DNA of 64,000 nucleotides, from the NCBI RefSeq assembly GCF_026212465.1, contig NC_080053.1:14996546-15060545 (forward strand), in the 5' to 3' direction. The notes under the pieces were generated by a model. The model saw nothing but the letters and a program-made list of their open reading frames with translations, ran no database searches and was not told where the DNA came from. The position numbers were made by a program, and so were the translations under genes. The DNA is from Amaranthus tricolor (taxonomy: Eukaryota > Streptophyta > Magnoliopsida > Caryophyllales > Amaranthaceae). The stretch's first letter is position 1; every line of letters starts with the position of its first letter. This document shows, piece after piece, positions 1 through 10,446 of the stretch.

Positions 1-213
1 AATAGAAATCATTTTGTTCAACTATCAATGAAAGACGATTCATCTCCACTGCCGCCAGTCCATCAACATTGGAGAGAAGCTGTTGACAATTTTTTCAGAC
101 ATATAGAAACACATTTTACTAGTAGGATTATGCTTTGGAATAAACTATGCAAGCCACGATCACCACAACGTAATAACACCGCGAAAGATGCTGTAAATTT
201 AGATAGTCCATAG
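1..213 (+). pseudogene. C-terminal fragment of an unidentified, probably transposon-borne protein
   Basis: An open frame runs in from the window edge (frame 1) and stops at 211-213. The visible part has an NHFVQL start, a PLPPV motif and a following HWREAVDNF stretch. This pattern recalls the tail of protease-like proteins that often ride in plant MULE elements, which would fit the MULE/PMD debris next door, but the match is from memory and weak. The protein then becomes basic and low in complexity. The 170 bases that follow (214-380) hold no recognisable gene; a short phrase, close to 'actatagaaattgtagatg', occurs twice there. Confidence 0.25.
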
Positions 214-379
214 TGTAAGTGATGTGTAAATCGTTATTCAGTTTTACTATAGAAATTGTAGATGGGATTAAATTTGTAGATAGTCCATAGTTATACTATT
301 GTGTATATCATTACTATAGAAATTGTAGATGAAATTCAATAGCCATGTATTTGGCTGTCAATTGGGTCTCCATAGCTTG

Positions 380-1260
380 GGACTAATGACACAACTGCAT
401 CACTTCAGCAACGTTGACGCAACCGCTGGTGAATATCCCTTTTCGTCATAGTTCGGACATAGGCTACCCAAATAGATTAGTAATACCGACTTGTCACTAC
501 CCCTCAAAAGGTTTAGCTAGTAGAGAACCTTCAATTCCTATGCCCAATATGTGTTGCACATCGTGCAACATAATCGTCATCTCCTCCCATGGCATGTGGA
601 AGGTGTTCGTATCTGGCTGCTACCTCTCCAAGAAGGCCGATATCAAAGCACAGTCGATGTGCTGGTGCATAACGTACGATAGATGGCCCAGGGAAGTAGC
701 AAGTAGAACATCGTAAAGCGCATTAGTTATATCCCGCAGTCCGATGATCGCCTCCAACGACTTCTTTCTACTACGACATTCCAGAACCGGAGGCGTACGC
801 TTAGAGCCATCAAAAATAACTTTAGTTATGTGCCCGCCATAACTGAGTATCAGGCGCGTATTTGTGGGCCCCTCGGGCTGGGCGATGTGACTAACCAATC
901 CGTTCCAACGGACTGTGAGCGCCTGCTCCCCCGTGGCGACTCATTATCAACGAGACTATGTCCAGCACGCTCAGATGTGCCTGAAGAACTAGGGTCGGCA
1001 CGTGCGAATCTCCCGTTGGGCCTCCGGACAACAGTCCAGTCCACTAGGCGAAGATTAGGACCTTGGTATTGAACATCATCAGCATCATTATCATCATTAC
1101 TAGAAACCCCCCAACTACTCTGGAGGCTGCTAGTCTGATCATCAAAACGAGTACGCACTTGGTTAAGCGTACTCGACCGGTAGGCCTCACTGTGCTGGCA
1201 GCCTCTTCCTACCTAGCCCTCCTAGTAGAACCTGTCACCCCCTACTCATGAGGGTCCCCT
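380..1260 (-). pseudogene. plant mobile domain (PMD, MAIN-like) pseudogene
   Basis: Read on the minus strand, an N-terminal acidic Ser/Asp-rich region (about 1158-850) leads by a frame change into a PMD-like block (about 898-540). Key stretches there are RSRKKSLEAIIGLRDITNA, then DVLLATSLGHLSYVMHQHID, then ALISAFLERW followed by TFHMPW and the MTIMLHDVQHILG motif typical of these proteins. PMD proteins occur both as host genes involved in silencing and as passengers of MULE and gypsy elements; here the setting is transposon debris. The coding path needs at least two frame changes and is open only in pieces, so it is not functional. Its 5' end lies against the inverted promoter-like arm at 1228-1350. 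Confidence 0.7.
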
Positions 1261-1724
1261 CTGAGTAGGGTAGGCCTAGAACTATTCCCGCTCAATAAGT
1301 TTCTAAAAAAACTCTTTCCTTTCCCGTGAGTACCGGCCATTTACTATAATTTTTGATAATTTAATTAACTATTATTAATAAATAAACATAATCAAATGTT
1401 ACGTTAAATTAACCACATGAACAAAACACAATAATTAATTAGCAACAACAATATTTAACTAATCATTATCAACAAATATAATGTAAGAACATATTTATTA
1501 TTATTATAATTAATATTATTGTAATTAATTTTCTAAATTAACAATAATCATAATAATATTAACAAAAATAATAAAATTAATAATAATCATAACAATAATA
1601 ACACAAACATTAATAATAATCATAACACTAATAACAAAAACAATATTTGAAAATAAAATTAAAGAAAAATTTACTAATAATAACAACATCACCAATAAAA
1701 ATAGTATTTAATAGAATATTAAAA

Positions 1725-1734
<10 letters not shown>

Positions 1735-1765
<31 letters not shown>

Positions 1766-1837
1766 TTTTAAAAAATAAATTAAATATAATAATTAAAACA
1801 AAAATAAAAATTTAATAATAATAATAATAACAATCAC

Positions 1838-1880
<43 letters not shown>

Positions 1881-1921
1881 TTCATAATAATAATAATTAT
1901 TATTATTATTATTATTATTAT
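1735..1921. repeat. TAA/ATT microsatellite cluster
   Basis: Runs of 'taa/ata' (about 1735-1763 and 1818-1880) give way to 'att' runs (about 1896-1921). The tract can therefore pair with itself. It lies just left of the hairpin at 1942-2010. Confidence 0.85.
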
Positions 1922-1941
1922 TCATAAAAAAAATTTAAAAA

Positions 1942-2010
1942 ATGGGCCAGTCGCACGAAATCCGCGAGCCCACCCGCGGTGGGCTCGCTGATTTCGTGCA
2001 ACTGGCCCAT
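1942..2010. other. near-perfect 33-bp inverted repeat (hairpin)
   Basis: Left arm 1942-1974 and right arm 1978-2010 are reverse complements with two mismatches, separated by a 3-base loop (cgc). The hairpin is GC-rich, unlike the surrounding AT-rich DNA, and is flanked by an A-run on the left and a T-run on the right. These flanks lengthen the potential stem. Possible explanations are a miRNA/siRNA-type foldback or the joined tips of a transposon; neither is proven. Confidence 0.8.
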
Positions 2011-3234
2011 TTTTTTTTATTTCTTTTCTTTTTTTTTAAATTTAAAATAATACGATTCAAATAAAAATTATCTCGATTATTTGTTTGCGGATTGAATTTA
2101 TTAGTTTTTGCTCGAAAAATTTTATGTTGTAATTTTGCATTTTAAGTGTGATAAAGGAGTTACTTAGAGAGGTTAGAGTGTAAATAAGAAATTTTAAGTC
2201 TAGTGGCAAATTCGTAATGTTTTAAAGTCCAGGGGCAAATTCGTAGTTTCATCGGGGGTGGCGATAAAATGAAAAGGGTGGCGATGTTTAAGGATTGTGT
2301 AAACCCAATCCTTAAATTTTTCACGGCCCGGTAGGTAGTAATAAACAGTGGTAATAGAAATGAAAAACTAGTGTAATTTTAGTTAAAAAACTTTTTTGTA
2401 ATCAAAGTTTCATTACCATGGGAATGAGATGGAAATTTTGATGAAAGTTTACATTATAAATCATTTCCATTATCACCATTTAGTACCATTAACCAAATAG
2501 ACCTTCAATACTTTTTATTTTATCGTCATCCCTTTTTAATGAATTTACTAAAATGTCCTTAGACTTAAATTTTATAAATACTACAATCTCACTCAATAAC
2601 ACTTTTATCACTCAAAAATTAATCAATCTAAACTTAAACTTTGTGGAGCAAAAGCTAAGAAAATTCAAAACGCAAACAACAATTCACGGTAATTTCTAAT
2701 CTAATCTCATTTAAAATTCAAAAAAAAAGTTAAAAAAAATATTGAAACAACCCAGTCGCGCGTTTTGTGCTACTCCTCCATGGTTTGGTAGCGCGCGACC
2801 GGCTCCCTCTATTTTTTTTGTGTTTTATATTATTAATAACTAATAATTTATATTTTTGTTAATAAATTATATTAGTAAATAATTATTAATTTAATATTAT
2901 TATTATTATAATTAAAATTAATTTAATATTATTAATGTTATTAAGATTAATAACTTTTTTATTTTATGTAATTTATTAATGTTAATAGTTTTCAATCATG
3001 AATTGATATGTTAATTAATTACTATTTTTTATCCATGTAATTAACTTAACGTACGTACGACTATAATTTAAATTAATTTCGTCATTCATATAATTTATTA
3101 TTTTAATTAATTTTTAATATTTTATTAAATTATGAATATTGTAGTAAATGGCCGGTAATCAAGGAAAAGGAAAGGGTTTCTTTACTTTTTGAGTGGGAAT
3201 ACTTCTAAACCGACCTTACTAAGAGGGGACCCTC

Positions 3235-3540
3235 ATGAGAGGGAGGTTACGGGTTACGCTTGTCGTGCTAGGTAGGAATAGGGTCAGACATAGTCTAGCC
3301 CAACATTCGAGTACGTTGCGTCAAGTGCATACTCATTTTGACGACCAGACGAGCGCACGGAGTTATTCGGGGGGCTCTAGCGATGACAATAGTGACTACC
3401 ACGGCTCTGTAGGTCAGGCCGTGGATTGGAAGGTTGTGCAAGGGCACGTGGGTAAATTTACACGGGCATGCCCTAGTACGACTGGCGCTTCTGATCATGC
3501 AGAAGATAGCCAAGTACCAGATAAGTTGAAACTAAAGTTA
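3235..3540 (+). pseudogene. PMD-gene 5' fragment, left arm
   Basis: This plus-strand stretch is homologous to the minus-strand N-terminus at 850-1160. Shared features include an HFDDQTS block, a Ser/Asp-rich stretch, a VDW(K/T)VV motif and a following TRACPSTTGAS-type segment. It keeps the frame to about 3540 and then passes into the reverse complement of the MULE transposase 3' end, so the PMD domain itself is absent here. A third copy, on the minus strand, lies at about 6250-6420. Confidence 0.55.
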
Positions 3541-4300
3541 ATTCCAACAGACGATTGCGTTGGTCGACCACTAGATCTCCCGCGTGATGAAGATCTCGAT
3601 CCACGACCCCTGGAGGACGATCTGTTGTACTCAAATGCGCTTTTATTTCTCCTGAGAAATTTGCTTGTTGATGGTCTTCCCTTTCTCGGTGGACTTGCAT
3701 GTGGCTTAGGTATATTGGTACCATCCGGATGTAATTCATCTTCAAGTACCTAAGACATGCATCGTACAGCTGTAGGATCTGCTTTAAGCACTTCATCGAG
3801 CAACGATAGAAAGTATTCTTTATCATCAGCATTTGCGTGTCGTACTTCTTCATTGGCGTCAGCTTCTGCCTCTATATATGTTAGTGTCTTTCATAATGGA
3901 TGTATGTCATCTACATACAACAAACCTTGTGACTTGCTCGACAAAAAAAGTAATAAGCACAAGGTAATCCATGGGTGCTCTAAAGTGCATAACCGCATTT
4001 GTCAAAGACATAATCACCCAACTCTAACATACGGTTATGCTCAAGTTGCAGAAGTTCAAAGGCATGAATGGATACATGATGATATAGTAGTCTCATCCAA
4101 TTGTAGCACAAAGACCTTGAAATAGAATTCATGGATTCCTGTAGCGCTTGTTGAATCTTCGATTGCCGATTAGTTATTTGTGTGTGCGCCCTTTTAAATA
4201 GGGTATCAAAAGAACTATTACCGCTATAGTACTTGAATGACGAGTGTTGGCTTTCAACTCTGCTGGTAGTCTGGTTACCCATATGTGCAGTCATTAGCAA
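3249..4300. repeat. left inverted arm of the MULE-type element
   Basis: Inverted counterpart of 5485-6441. Minus-strand reading of 4300-3980 gives the TTSRVESQHSSFKYY segment of the transposase, and 3853-3510 gives its basic tail. The arm is about 80 bases longer than its partner: bases near 3285-3365 have no match, and the gap in the partner lies near 6406. Both arms carry the same TAG stop just before the SWIM-type zinc-finger motif, so the arm was duplicated after that break arose. Confidence 0.75.
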
Positions 4301-4429
4301 TTGGTTTTCAATTTACACGTGCCTCTTATAAACATAAAGAAGAACATTCAAGAATTAGTTTGTACTTACGATGTCACCTCTATGGTAATGTTAGGGGTTA
4401 ATTTCATAACCTAGATAATGTTGCTCGAC

Positions 4430-6273
4430 CCGGTTCTAGAAGTAGAACATGTAGGTGTGAATTTGAAAATGTAAAAAGTAGTTGTAAACAAGGGGAAAGA
4501 GCTTGGACGGTGAGGGTGTGTCCTGGTGAAAAAGGAACACATAACCACCTATTTTTATTATACAGAGATGGTCATATAAGGGCAAATAGGTTGACTATAG
4601 ATATTCGACAGCAAATATGAGAGCTTAGTGCAACAGGCATACAACCTGCCTTTATCATGACCTCAATAAGTCAAAATTTTTCTGTTGTTTTTGCTAGTAT
4701 GAATCAGATTTATAGTGTTAGACAATCAATTAGAAGAGAAGAGATGGGTGGTAGGACTCCGCTTCAACACAGTCTAAATATGGCTACTGAGCACAACTAC
4801 GTAGTTTGGACAGACTTGGATAGTGAAGGGCAATTGAATCGATTATTAATTGCAAATCCTACATCCATCCAGATGATACGTACATGGCCTTATGTTGTGT
4901 TGATTGATATAACATATAAAACAAACAAACAAAAGTGGCCGCTTTGTGAAATAATTGGAATGATGCCAACCAATTACAACTTCTTGGTTGCGTTTTATTT
5001 GATGCGGGATGAGGCGACTGTTTCATCTTCGTGGGTGTTGGAGAGATTGAGAGACATTTTTGGCAGTGCTCATTCTCCCAACGTTACTGTAACCGATTGA
5101 GATGAGGGTTTATCTGCAGCTATCCGTGATGTCTTCCTAGGTAAATAGGTTATAATGATTAATTGTTGTTGTGTTTATTAAATATATTTTATTTATATCC
5201 AATCTTCTCTTTGATGTAGATGTGAGACATTTATAATGCGTATGGCACATTGCAAATGACGTAGAGAACATGGTGGACAAATTGTGTGGCGGGAAAAGAA
5301 ATTAACAAGGGCAGATATTTAGGCAAACCAGATGGAACCCTCTGATTAACTGTTCAACGCCCAACGAATGTGAAAATAAATGGAGATCGATTGTGGCTAC
5401 TTGGTCAACTAGAAATGAAAGGATCATTTGATGTTTGGCTGGAACATGGTTTCCACACATAAAGAAATTTATGCGTTTATGGACGAATGACTGTGCACAT
5501 ATGGGTAACCAGACTACTAGCAGAGTTGAAAGCCAACACTCGTCATTCAAGTACTATAACGGTAATAGCTCTTTTGATATCCTATTTAAAAGGGCACACG
5601 CACAAATAACTAATCGGCAATCGAATATTCAACAAGCGCTACAGGAATCCATGAATTCTATTTCAAGGTCTTTGCGCTACAATTGGATGAGACTACAATA
5701 TCGTCATGTATCCATTCATGCCTTAGAACTTCTGCAGCTTGAGCATAACTGTATGTTAGAGTTGGGTGATTATATCTTTGACAAATGGGGTTGTGCACTT
5801 TAGAACACCCATGGATTACCTTGTGCTTGTTACTTTTTTTTTGTCGAGCAAGTCACAAGGTTTGTTGTATGTGGATGACAGACATCCATTCTAGAAGAGA
5901 CTAACGTATATAGAGGCAGAAGCTGACGCCAACGAAGAAGTATGACACGCAAATGCTGATGATAAAGAGTATTTTCAATCGTTGGTCGATGAAATGCTTA
6001 AAGCAGATCCTGCAGCTGTACGACGCATGTCTCAGGTACTTGAAGATGAATAACATCCGGATGGTACCAATATACCTACATGCAAGTCCACCGAGAAGGG
6101 GAAGACCAACAACAAGCAAATTTCTCAGGAGAAATAAAAGCGCATTTGAGTACAATAGATCGTCTTCCAGTGGTCGTGGATCACGTGGGAGATCTAGTGG
6201 TCGATCAATGCAATCGTCCATTGGAATTAACTTTAGTTTCAACTTATCTGGTGCATGGCTATCTTCTGCATGA
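4430..6273 (+). pseudogene. MULE transposase (FAR1-like) pseudogene
   Basis: The order of domains fits a plant MULE/FAR1-related transposase. First is a zinc-binding FAR1-type segment with a terminal HNH (about 4430-4555), then the MULE core with DITYKTNK (first catalytic Asp) at about 4906. A VTVTD motif (second Asp) follows at about 5085-5097, TSRVESQHS (Glu) at about 5518-5545, and a CxC...HGLPCAC SWIM finger at about 5787-5825. A basic, Gly/Arg/Ser-rich tail ends near 6273. Breaks include TGA at 4618-4620, TGA at 5098-5100, TAG at 5801-5803 and further stops. Part of the region between the second and third catalytic residues is noncoding-looking (about 5140-5215). The gene is not functional. 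Confidence 0.75.
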
Positions 6274-6441
6274 TTAGAAGCGCCAGTCGTACTAGGACAT
6301 GCTCGTGTAAACTTACCCGCGTGCCTTCGCACAACCGTCCAATCCACGGGCTGACCTAAAGAGCCATGGTAGTCATTATCGTCATCGCTAGAACCCCCGA
6401 ATAACCCTGTTCCTGCCTAGCACGGCGAGCAGAACCCATAA
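5485..6441. repeat. right inverted arm of the MULE-type element
   Basis: Inverted partner of 3249-4300. It contains the 3' end of the transposase on the plus strand and then, on the minus strand, a PMD-gene 5' fragment (about 6420-6250) lacking roughly 80 bases present in the left arm. The outer edge, near 6441, is where similarity to the left arm ends. Confidence 0.75.
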
Positions 6442-7570
6442 CTAATGTGAATGGTCTTTCATCTCACGTCTTATTTGCAATGAAAGCTCTTAACTAATTT
6501 GAATAGTCTTTCATCTCTATAGTTGCTTCCCATTTATCTTTCTACCTTCATTTTTGGCTTTCCAAGCAATTTTGATAACAGGTAACTAAAATTATTCCTC
6601 TTCCACCATTTTGGAATTGAATTAGCTTCAAATCCTCTCGTTCTTTCAAAGATTTTTACCCAAATTGATTTAACATTTGAAAATCAACTCATCCTCTTGC
6701 TTAAATTGGGAATTTCTACGGCATTTTCAAGGAAAATATTGAGATTCAATTGTTCTTTCATCAAAGAATAAACTATTCTAATTAAGTCGTGAAAGCCCGT
6801 TTTCAACCCGCTCCATTTACAATAAAGTAGGCTCCGCTAATAACCCGACCCATTTAGGGCCCTACCCTTCAAAAGCCTGTATAATAAAGGGTTGGATTAG
6901 GGGGTCTGATGGGCCCCCAGCCCGTTGCACAGGTTTAGTTGTGAGGGCTGGTTTAGGTGAGAAAAGCTGTGAAGGGTTGAGGGCAACCATAAATGGGAAA
7001 GGAATTGCAAAAGGTTAAGAGGATAAGAATACCAAAAAAATCTGATAACATAGAAGATCAATCATTTGTCAAGGATATTGCATTGAATTGTATTCAATAT
7101 ATCAAGGAATGTACGACATAACTTTAGAAAACAAGATAATTACAAGATAATAATGTACTTTAACTAAAATATATGCGAAGAATAAATAATACCATAAAAC
7201 ATTAGTCTATTCTAATCAAAAAATTGAGGAAAACCCATGTACAAGACATACAATTAAAGCATAAGTAACGATAGACATCAACAACTCAACCACAATGGAG
7301 AATAACAAAAGAGCATTGGAGATTTTTCTAAGGGTTTTTGTTTAAACTAAAGAATTTTATCCATCATATGCTTAGTACATTAGAATACACAAAGTTGAGG
7401 TTAATTAGAATCTATTTATGGAGTTTAATCCTAAACTAAAATCATTGAATAAAATAACTGAAAAACATAGTTAAGCCCATACTAGGCACGTGCTCATTCA
7501 AGCACAATTAATAAAACACTTCAAAGGCGGCTACAATTGCTTATTTAGGCAGCTATAGTGTTTGTTTATT
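6442..7570. other. noncoding spacer, nothing recognised
   Basis: No credible coding frame was seen on either strand. A GC-richer patch at about 6790-6960, rich in 'cccgaccc' and 'agggccc' phrases, looks like an old transposon scrap but has no ends I can define. The missing first exon of the PAD4-like gene is not recognisable here. Confidence 0.5.
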
Positions 7571-8106
7571 TAGAACCTGCGTGTCGCATGTCGGACACGG
7601 ACACGCGACAAACACGCGAAAATTCGTGTCCGACACGCCAAATGAAGTGTCCAATATTTTAATATTTTTTCGGACACGCGGACACGGTAAGGACACGACA
7701 AGGAGTCAAGGACACGTTTTTTTTTAAAAAAAAAATACTTTTGTAGCGGATCTTTCTCTCGATGAGCCCGAATTGGAAACTACTTTTGTAGCGGAGGATG
7801 ATGATGGATGTCATATGGATGATGCGTGATGATCAAACTTAAATTTACCTATTTATTTGGTTTTCTTTGATTTGGTTTGTATGACTATTTTTAAATACTC
7901 ATGTTGTTTATTTGGTACTTATTTGCATTTTATGTGAGTTTTATGTTTTTAAAGTGTTTATTTATATAAATAAAATGAAAGATTGTAAAATTATCTTTAA
8001 TTTGATATATTTATTATATTAACATTTTCATGTCCCGTGTCCGCCATTTTTAAGTTGGCGTTTTCTCGTACCTGTGTCGTGTCCGTGTCCGTTTTAGTGC
8101 AACCTA
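7571..8106 (+). mobile_element. hAT-type transposon remnant
   Basis: The ends are inverted and rich in the phrase 'cggacacggacacg': the left end starts 'tagaacctg' and the right end closes 'gtgcaaccta'. Inside, 7743-7829 (+) encodes a short acidic tail (ADLSLDEPELE, then AEDDD) ending in TGA, resembling the extreme C-terminus of Ac-like hAT transposases. This would be an internally deleted derivative keeping only the gene end. No matching 8-bp target duplication was found, so the limits and class are inferred. Confidence 0.5.
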
Positions 8107-8325
8107 GGTGATCAGTGATTTGTTCTTTGATATTACACCTATATGTCTGACATCATGCCATGACTCAAGGCATCAATATAAAATTTTACTAAATAGACTT
8201 CCTTTTTACTAGTCAAAACTAATTTGTGATTATTTAACTAATTTATCAAACTTGACTTATTTTTATTTAACCCAAATCTTCACAACTATGAGAAACACAA
8301 TTGATGAACTTTGTTTCCCATGCAG

Positions 8326-10196
8326 ATAAAAACACTAGTAGAGAATAGCAAGTCAATTATAGTCACAGGACACTCTATAGGAGGAGCAATAGCATCACTA
8401 ACAGCATTATGGCTGCTCTCCTACCTCCAAAATAACCCTTCTCCTCCTCCGCAGATCCTCTGTATAACCTACGGTTCACCCCTCCTAGGCAACAAATCTC
8501 TCGCCAAATCGCTCCTCCAACAAAGATGGACTGAAAGCTTCTGCCATGTGGTGCATAAAAGTGACATAATTCCTCGGCTTCTCTTTGCTCCCTCGCTTCA
8601 AACCGAACCTCTTTCCTTGTTTCAGTATATTCAATCATCAATATCATGTCAACCAGGCCAAGTGCGCGTTCATGTAACTGAAGAAATGAAGGAGCAATTG
8701 TTTATGTTTGTATTGGATAACACTGAGGCAATTGCAAAAACATGTGCAGAAAGTATGGAGGTTCCTACCCGGGTACTCTGGCCTTTCGGAAATTATCTGT
8801 TTTGTTCAGAAGAAGGAGCAGTCTGTGTTGATGATGCTGTAACTGTTGTTAAGTTTCTGCATTTGATACTTGCAGCTGGGAATTCGACTTCGTGTTTTGA
8901 TGATCATTTTAAGTATGGTGTTTGTATAGAGAGAATGTCTTTCCAATTTCTGATGAGAAAAGGGTTTATACAAGGAGATAATCCTACATCAAGCTATGAA
9001 GCAGGGATTAAATTAGCAGTGGAGTCTACAGGATTAGCAAGCCAGGTACTTGCATTAGTTGTTCAAGTTCATCAAATCCCTTCGATTGCGATAGGATGTC
9101 CATAAGCTTAAGCTTTTGGTATCAAAGCTAACGTGACAGATAGTCACAAATTTGAATTTCAATACTCCTCATTATTTCAAGTGGAATATTCGGAGCCATA
9201 GATGAAGAAGGTCTATGTTGCATCCACACTTCTAGTCCAAACGACTCTTGTTTCAGAGGGCGTGATAGAGTATATAAGATATTCTGGGACCTTAATCATA
9301 AGTTTAAGCTTTTGGTTGAATTGGTTCCTTGATGGTTCATATATAAACAAATGTGTTCTTTAAACTTTTTTTTCCTAGTGTCAGAGGGTGTGATAGACTA
9401 TATAAGATGTTGGCGATGCTTATTACAGGAATCAGTTTTTAAAGAAGCTGAAGAGTGCCTGAAACTGGGGAAACAAAGGGGTTTAACTCCAAATCTGAAC
9501 ATTGCAAGGTTAGCCATAGCTCTTGCCAAAATTACACCTCATATGGCACAAATAGAGTGGTATAAAACGTCCTGTGATTTGTCCGAAAATCAAATGGGAT
9601 ACTATGATTCATTTAAAACAAGACAAGCATCAAAGAGAGACAACCAAGTTAACTTATTCAGAATCAAGCTAGCAAGTTTTTGGGATAATGTGATTAGCAA
9701 GATAGATAACAATGAACTTCCTTATGATTTTCCCAAAAAGCGAAAGTGGGTGTATGCTTCTCATTCTTATCAGCTCTTGGTTGAGCCATTGGATATTGCG
9801 GAGTATTACAGAAGCAATGAGCAATTGAAGAAAGGACATTACTTGATAAAAGGCCGAGAAAGAAGACACGAGCTTTTTGATAAGTGGTGGAGGGAGATGA
9901 ATAACGGTGAAGAAGAGAACAAGAGGAACACGTTCGCAAGTTTAACACAAGATTCATGCTTTTGGGCGCGTGTAGAGGAAGCTAGAGAGTTGCTTGAGAT
10001 GGTCAGAAGAGAGACGAACATGAGTAATCTGGCTCGGTTATGGAAACTTATAGAAGAATTTGAGCAATATGCTAAAGAACTAATTGACAGCAAGAAGGTT
10101 TCCTCTAATGTCTTAGCAATGAATTCAAGCTACATCAAGTGGGTAGAAGAGCTCAAAGAATTAAGATTACAAATGCAGCAAGTTATCAAATCGTAA
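8326..10196 (+). CDS. PAD4: PAD4-like lipase-like immunity protein, last two exons
   Basis: PAD4 is a nucleo-cytoplasmic EDS1-family protein that pairs with EDS1 to signal from TIR-type immune receptors and boost salicylic-acid defence. Two exons are clear: 8326-9045 (after a tttcccatgcag acceptor; donor CAG|GTACTT) and 9429-10196 (after attacag; TAA stop), both phase 0. Exon 2 encodes the lipase-like fold with the GHSIGGA nucleophile elbow, ITYGSPLLG, and WPFGNYLFCSEEG. Exon 3 encodes the EP domain with IEWYK, MGYYDSFK, NNELPYDF and the diagnostic EPLDIAEYY. The EP wording fits PAD4 better than SAG101. The first exon (about 110-130 residues) is not visible upstream, where transposons lie; it may be outside the window or lost. 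The intron at 9046-9428 holds a short dispersed repeat. Confidence 0.8.
9101..9340 (+). repeat. short dispersed repeat, copy 1 (in PAD4-like intron)
   Basis: Related to 11857-12092. Shared landmarks in order are a 'ttttggt' start, 'taacgtgac', a degenerate B-box-like 'tttgaat' phrase, 'caa(g/t)tggaatat', 'acacttcta', 'gactctcgtgt'-type wording and a closing 'taagcttttg'. A tRNA-like B box could make it a SINE, but this is not certain. Confidence 0.55.
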
Positions 10197-10446
10197 TTTT
10201 CAGCAATCAGCCAAGCTCGACTTTATTCCTAGGCGTATACATAAGCTTAATCGAAACCAATCTCCATTTCTCATATGTACTAGTAAAAAATTTGACTCGT
10301 ATTGCGGCAATTGTTGCGTACTAATAGATACATAGAATGATATTGATTTTTCCGATCAACTCGCATTCTCCATTACATAGCTTGTGAGACTACCAACAAA
10401 AAAAGTATAAACTCGTATATATATCTTCCTTTAAAGGAGAAAATAC
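10197..10446. other. short intergenic region between convergent genes
   Basis: These 250 bases separate the stop codons of the PAD4-like gene (+) and the permease gene (-), so they must hold both 3' untranslated regions. The region is AT-rich with no further gene. Confidence 0.7.

Larger units (their letters stand above)
1228..3255. repeat. AT-rich centre flanked by ~120-bp inverted 5'-flank arms
   Basis: 1228-1350 and 3129-3255 are inverted copies of each other, with clear similarity by eye but many substitutions. Both include 'catgagggtcccctct' and 'accggccatttacta'. Each arm leads outward into a copy of the same PMD-type N-terminus: minus strand to the left, plus strand to the right. The two broken genes therefore diverge from one centre. 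Between the arms is AT-rich DNA with TAA repeats, a near-perfect hairpin (1942-2010) and a smaller GC-rich hairpin (about 2758-2798). The region has no coding frame of interest. It may be a foldback duplication of one MULE terminus with its promoter. Confidence 0.6.
3129..6441. mobile_element. MULE-type element with long inverted arms (defective)
   Basis: A MULE transposase core (about 4310-5485) sits between two ~1-kb inverted arms, 3249-4300 and 5485-6441. Each arm holds the 3' end of the transposase gene joined tail to tail to the 5' portion of a PMD-type gene. The right-hand copy shows the gene order transposase forward, PMD part reverse, which resembles the convergent mudrA/mudrB layout of MuDR. 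No 9-bp target duplication was found, so the ends are approximate. All genes in it are broken. Confidence 0.6.

Noticed and set aside
8326..10196. SAG101 or EDS1 as identity of the lipase-like gene
   Set aside because: The EP-domain wording (MGYYDSFK, NNELPYDF, WVYASHSYQLL) fits PAD4 best. A phylogeny would be decisive.
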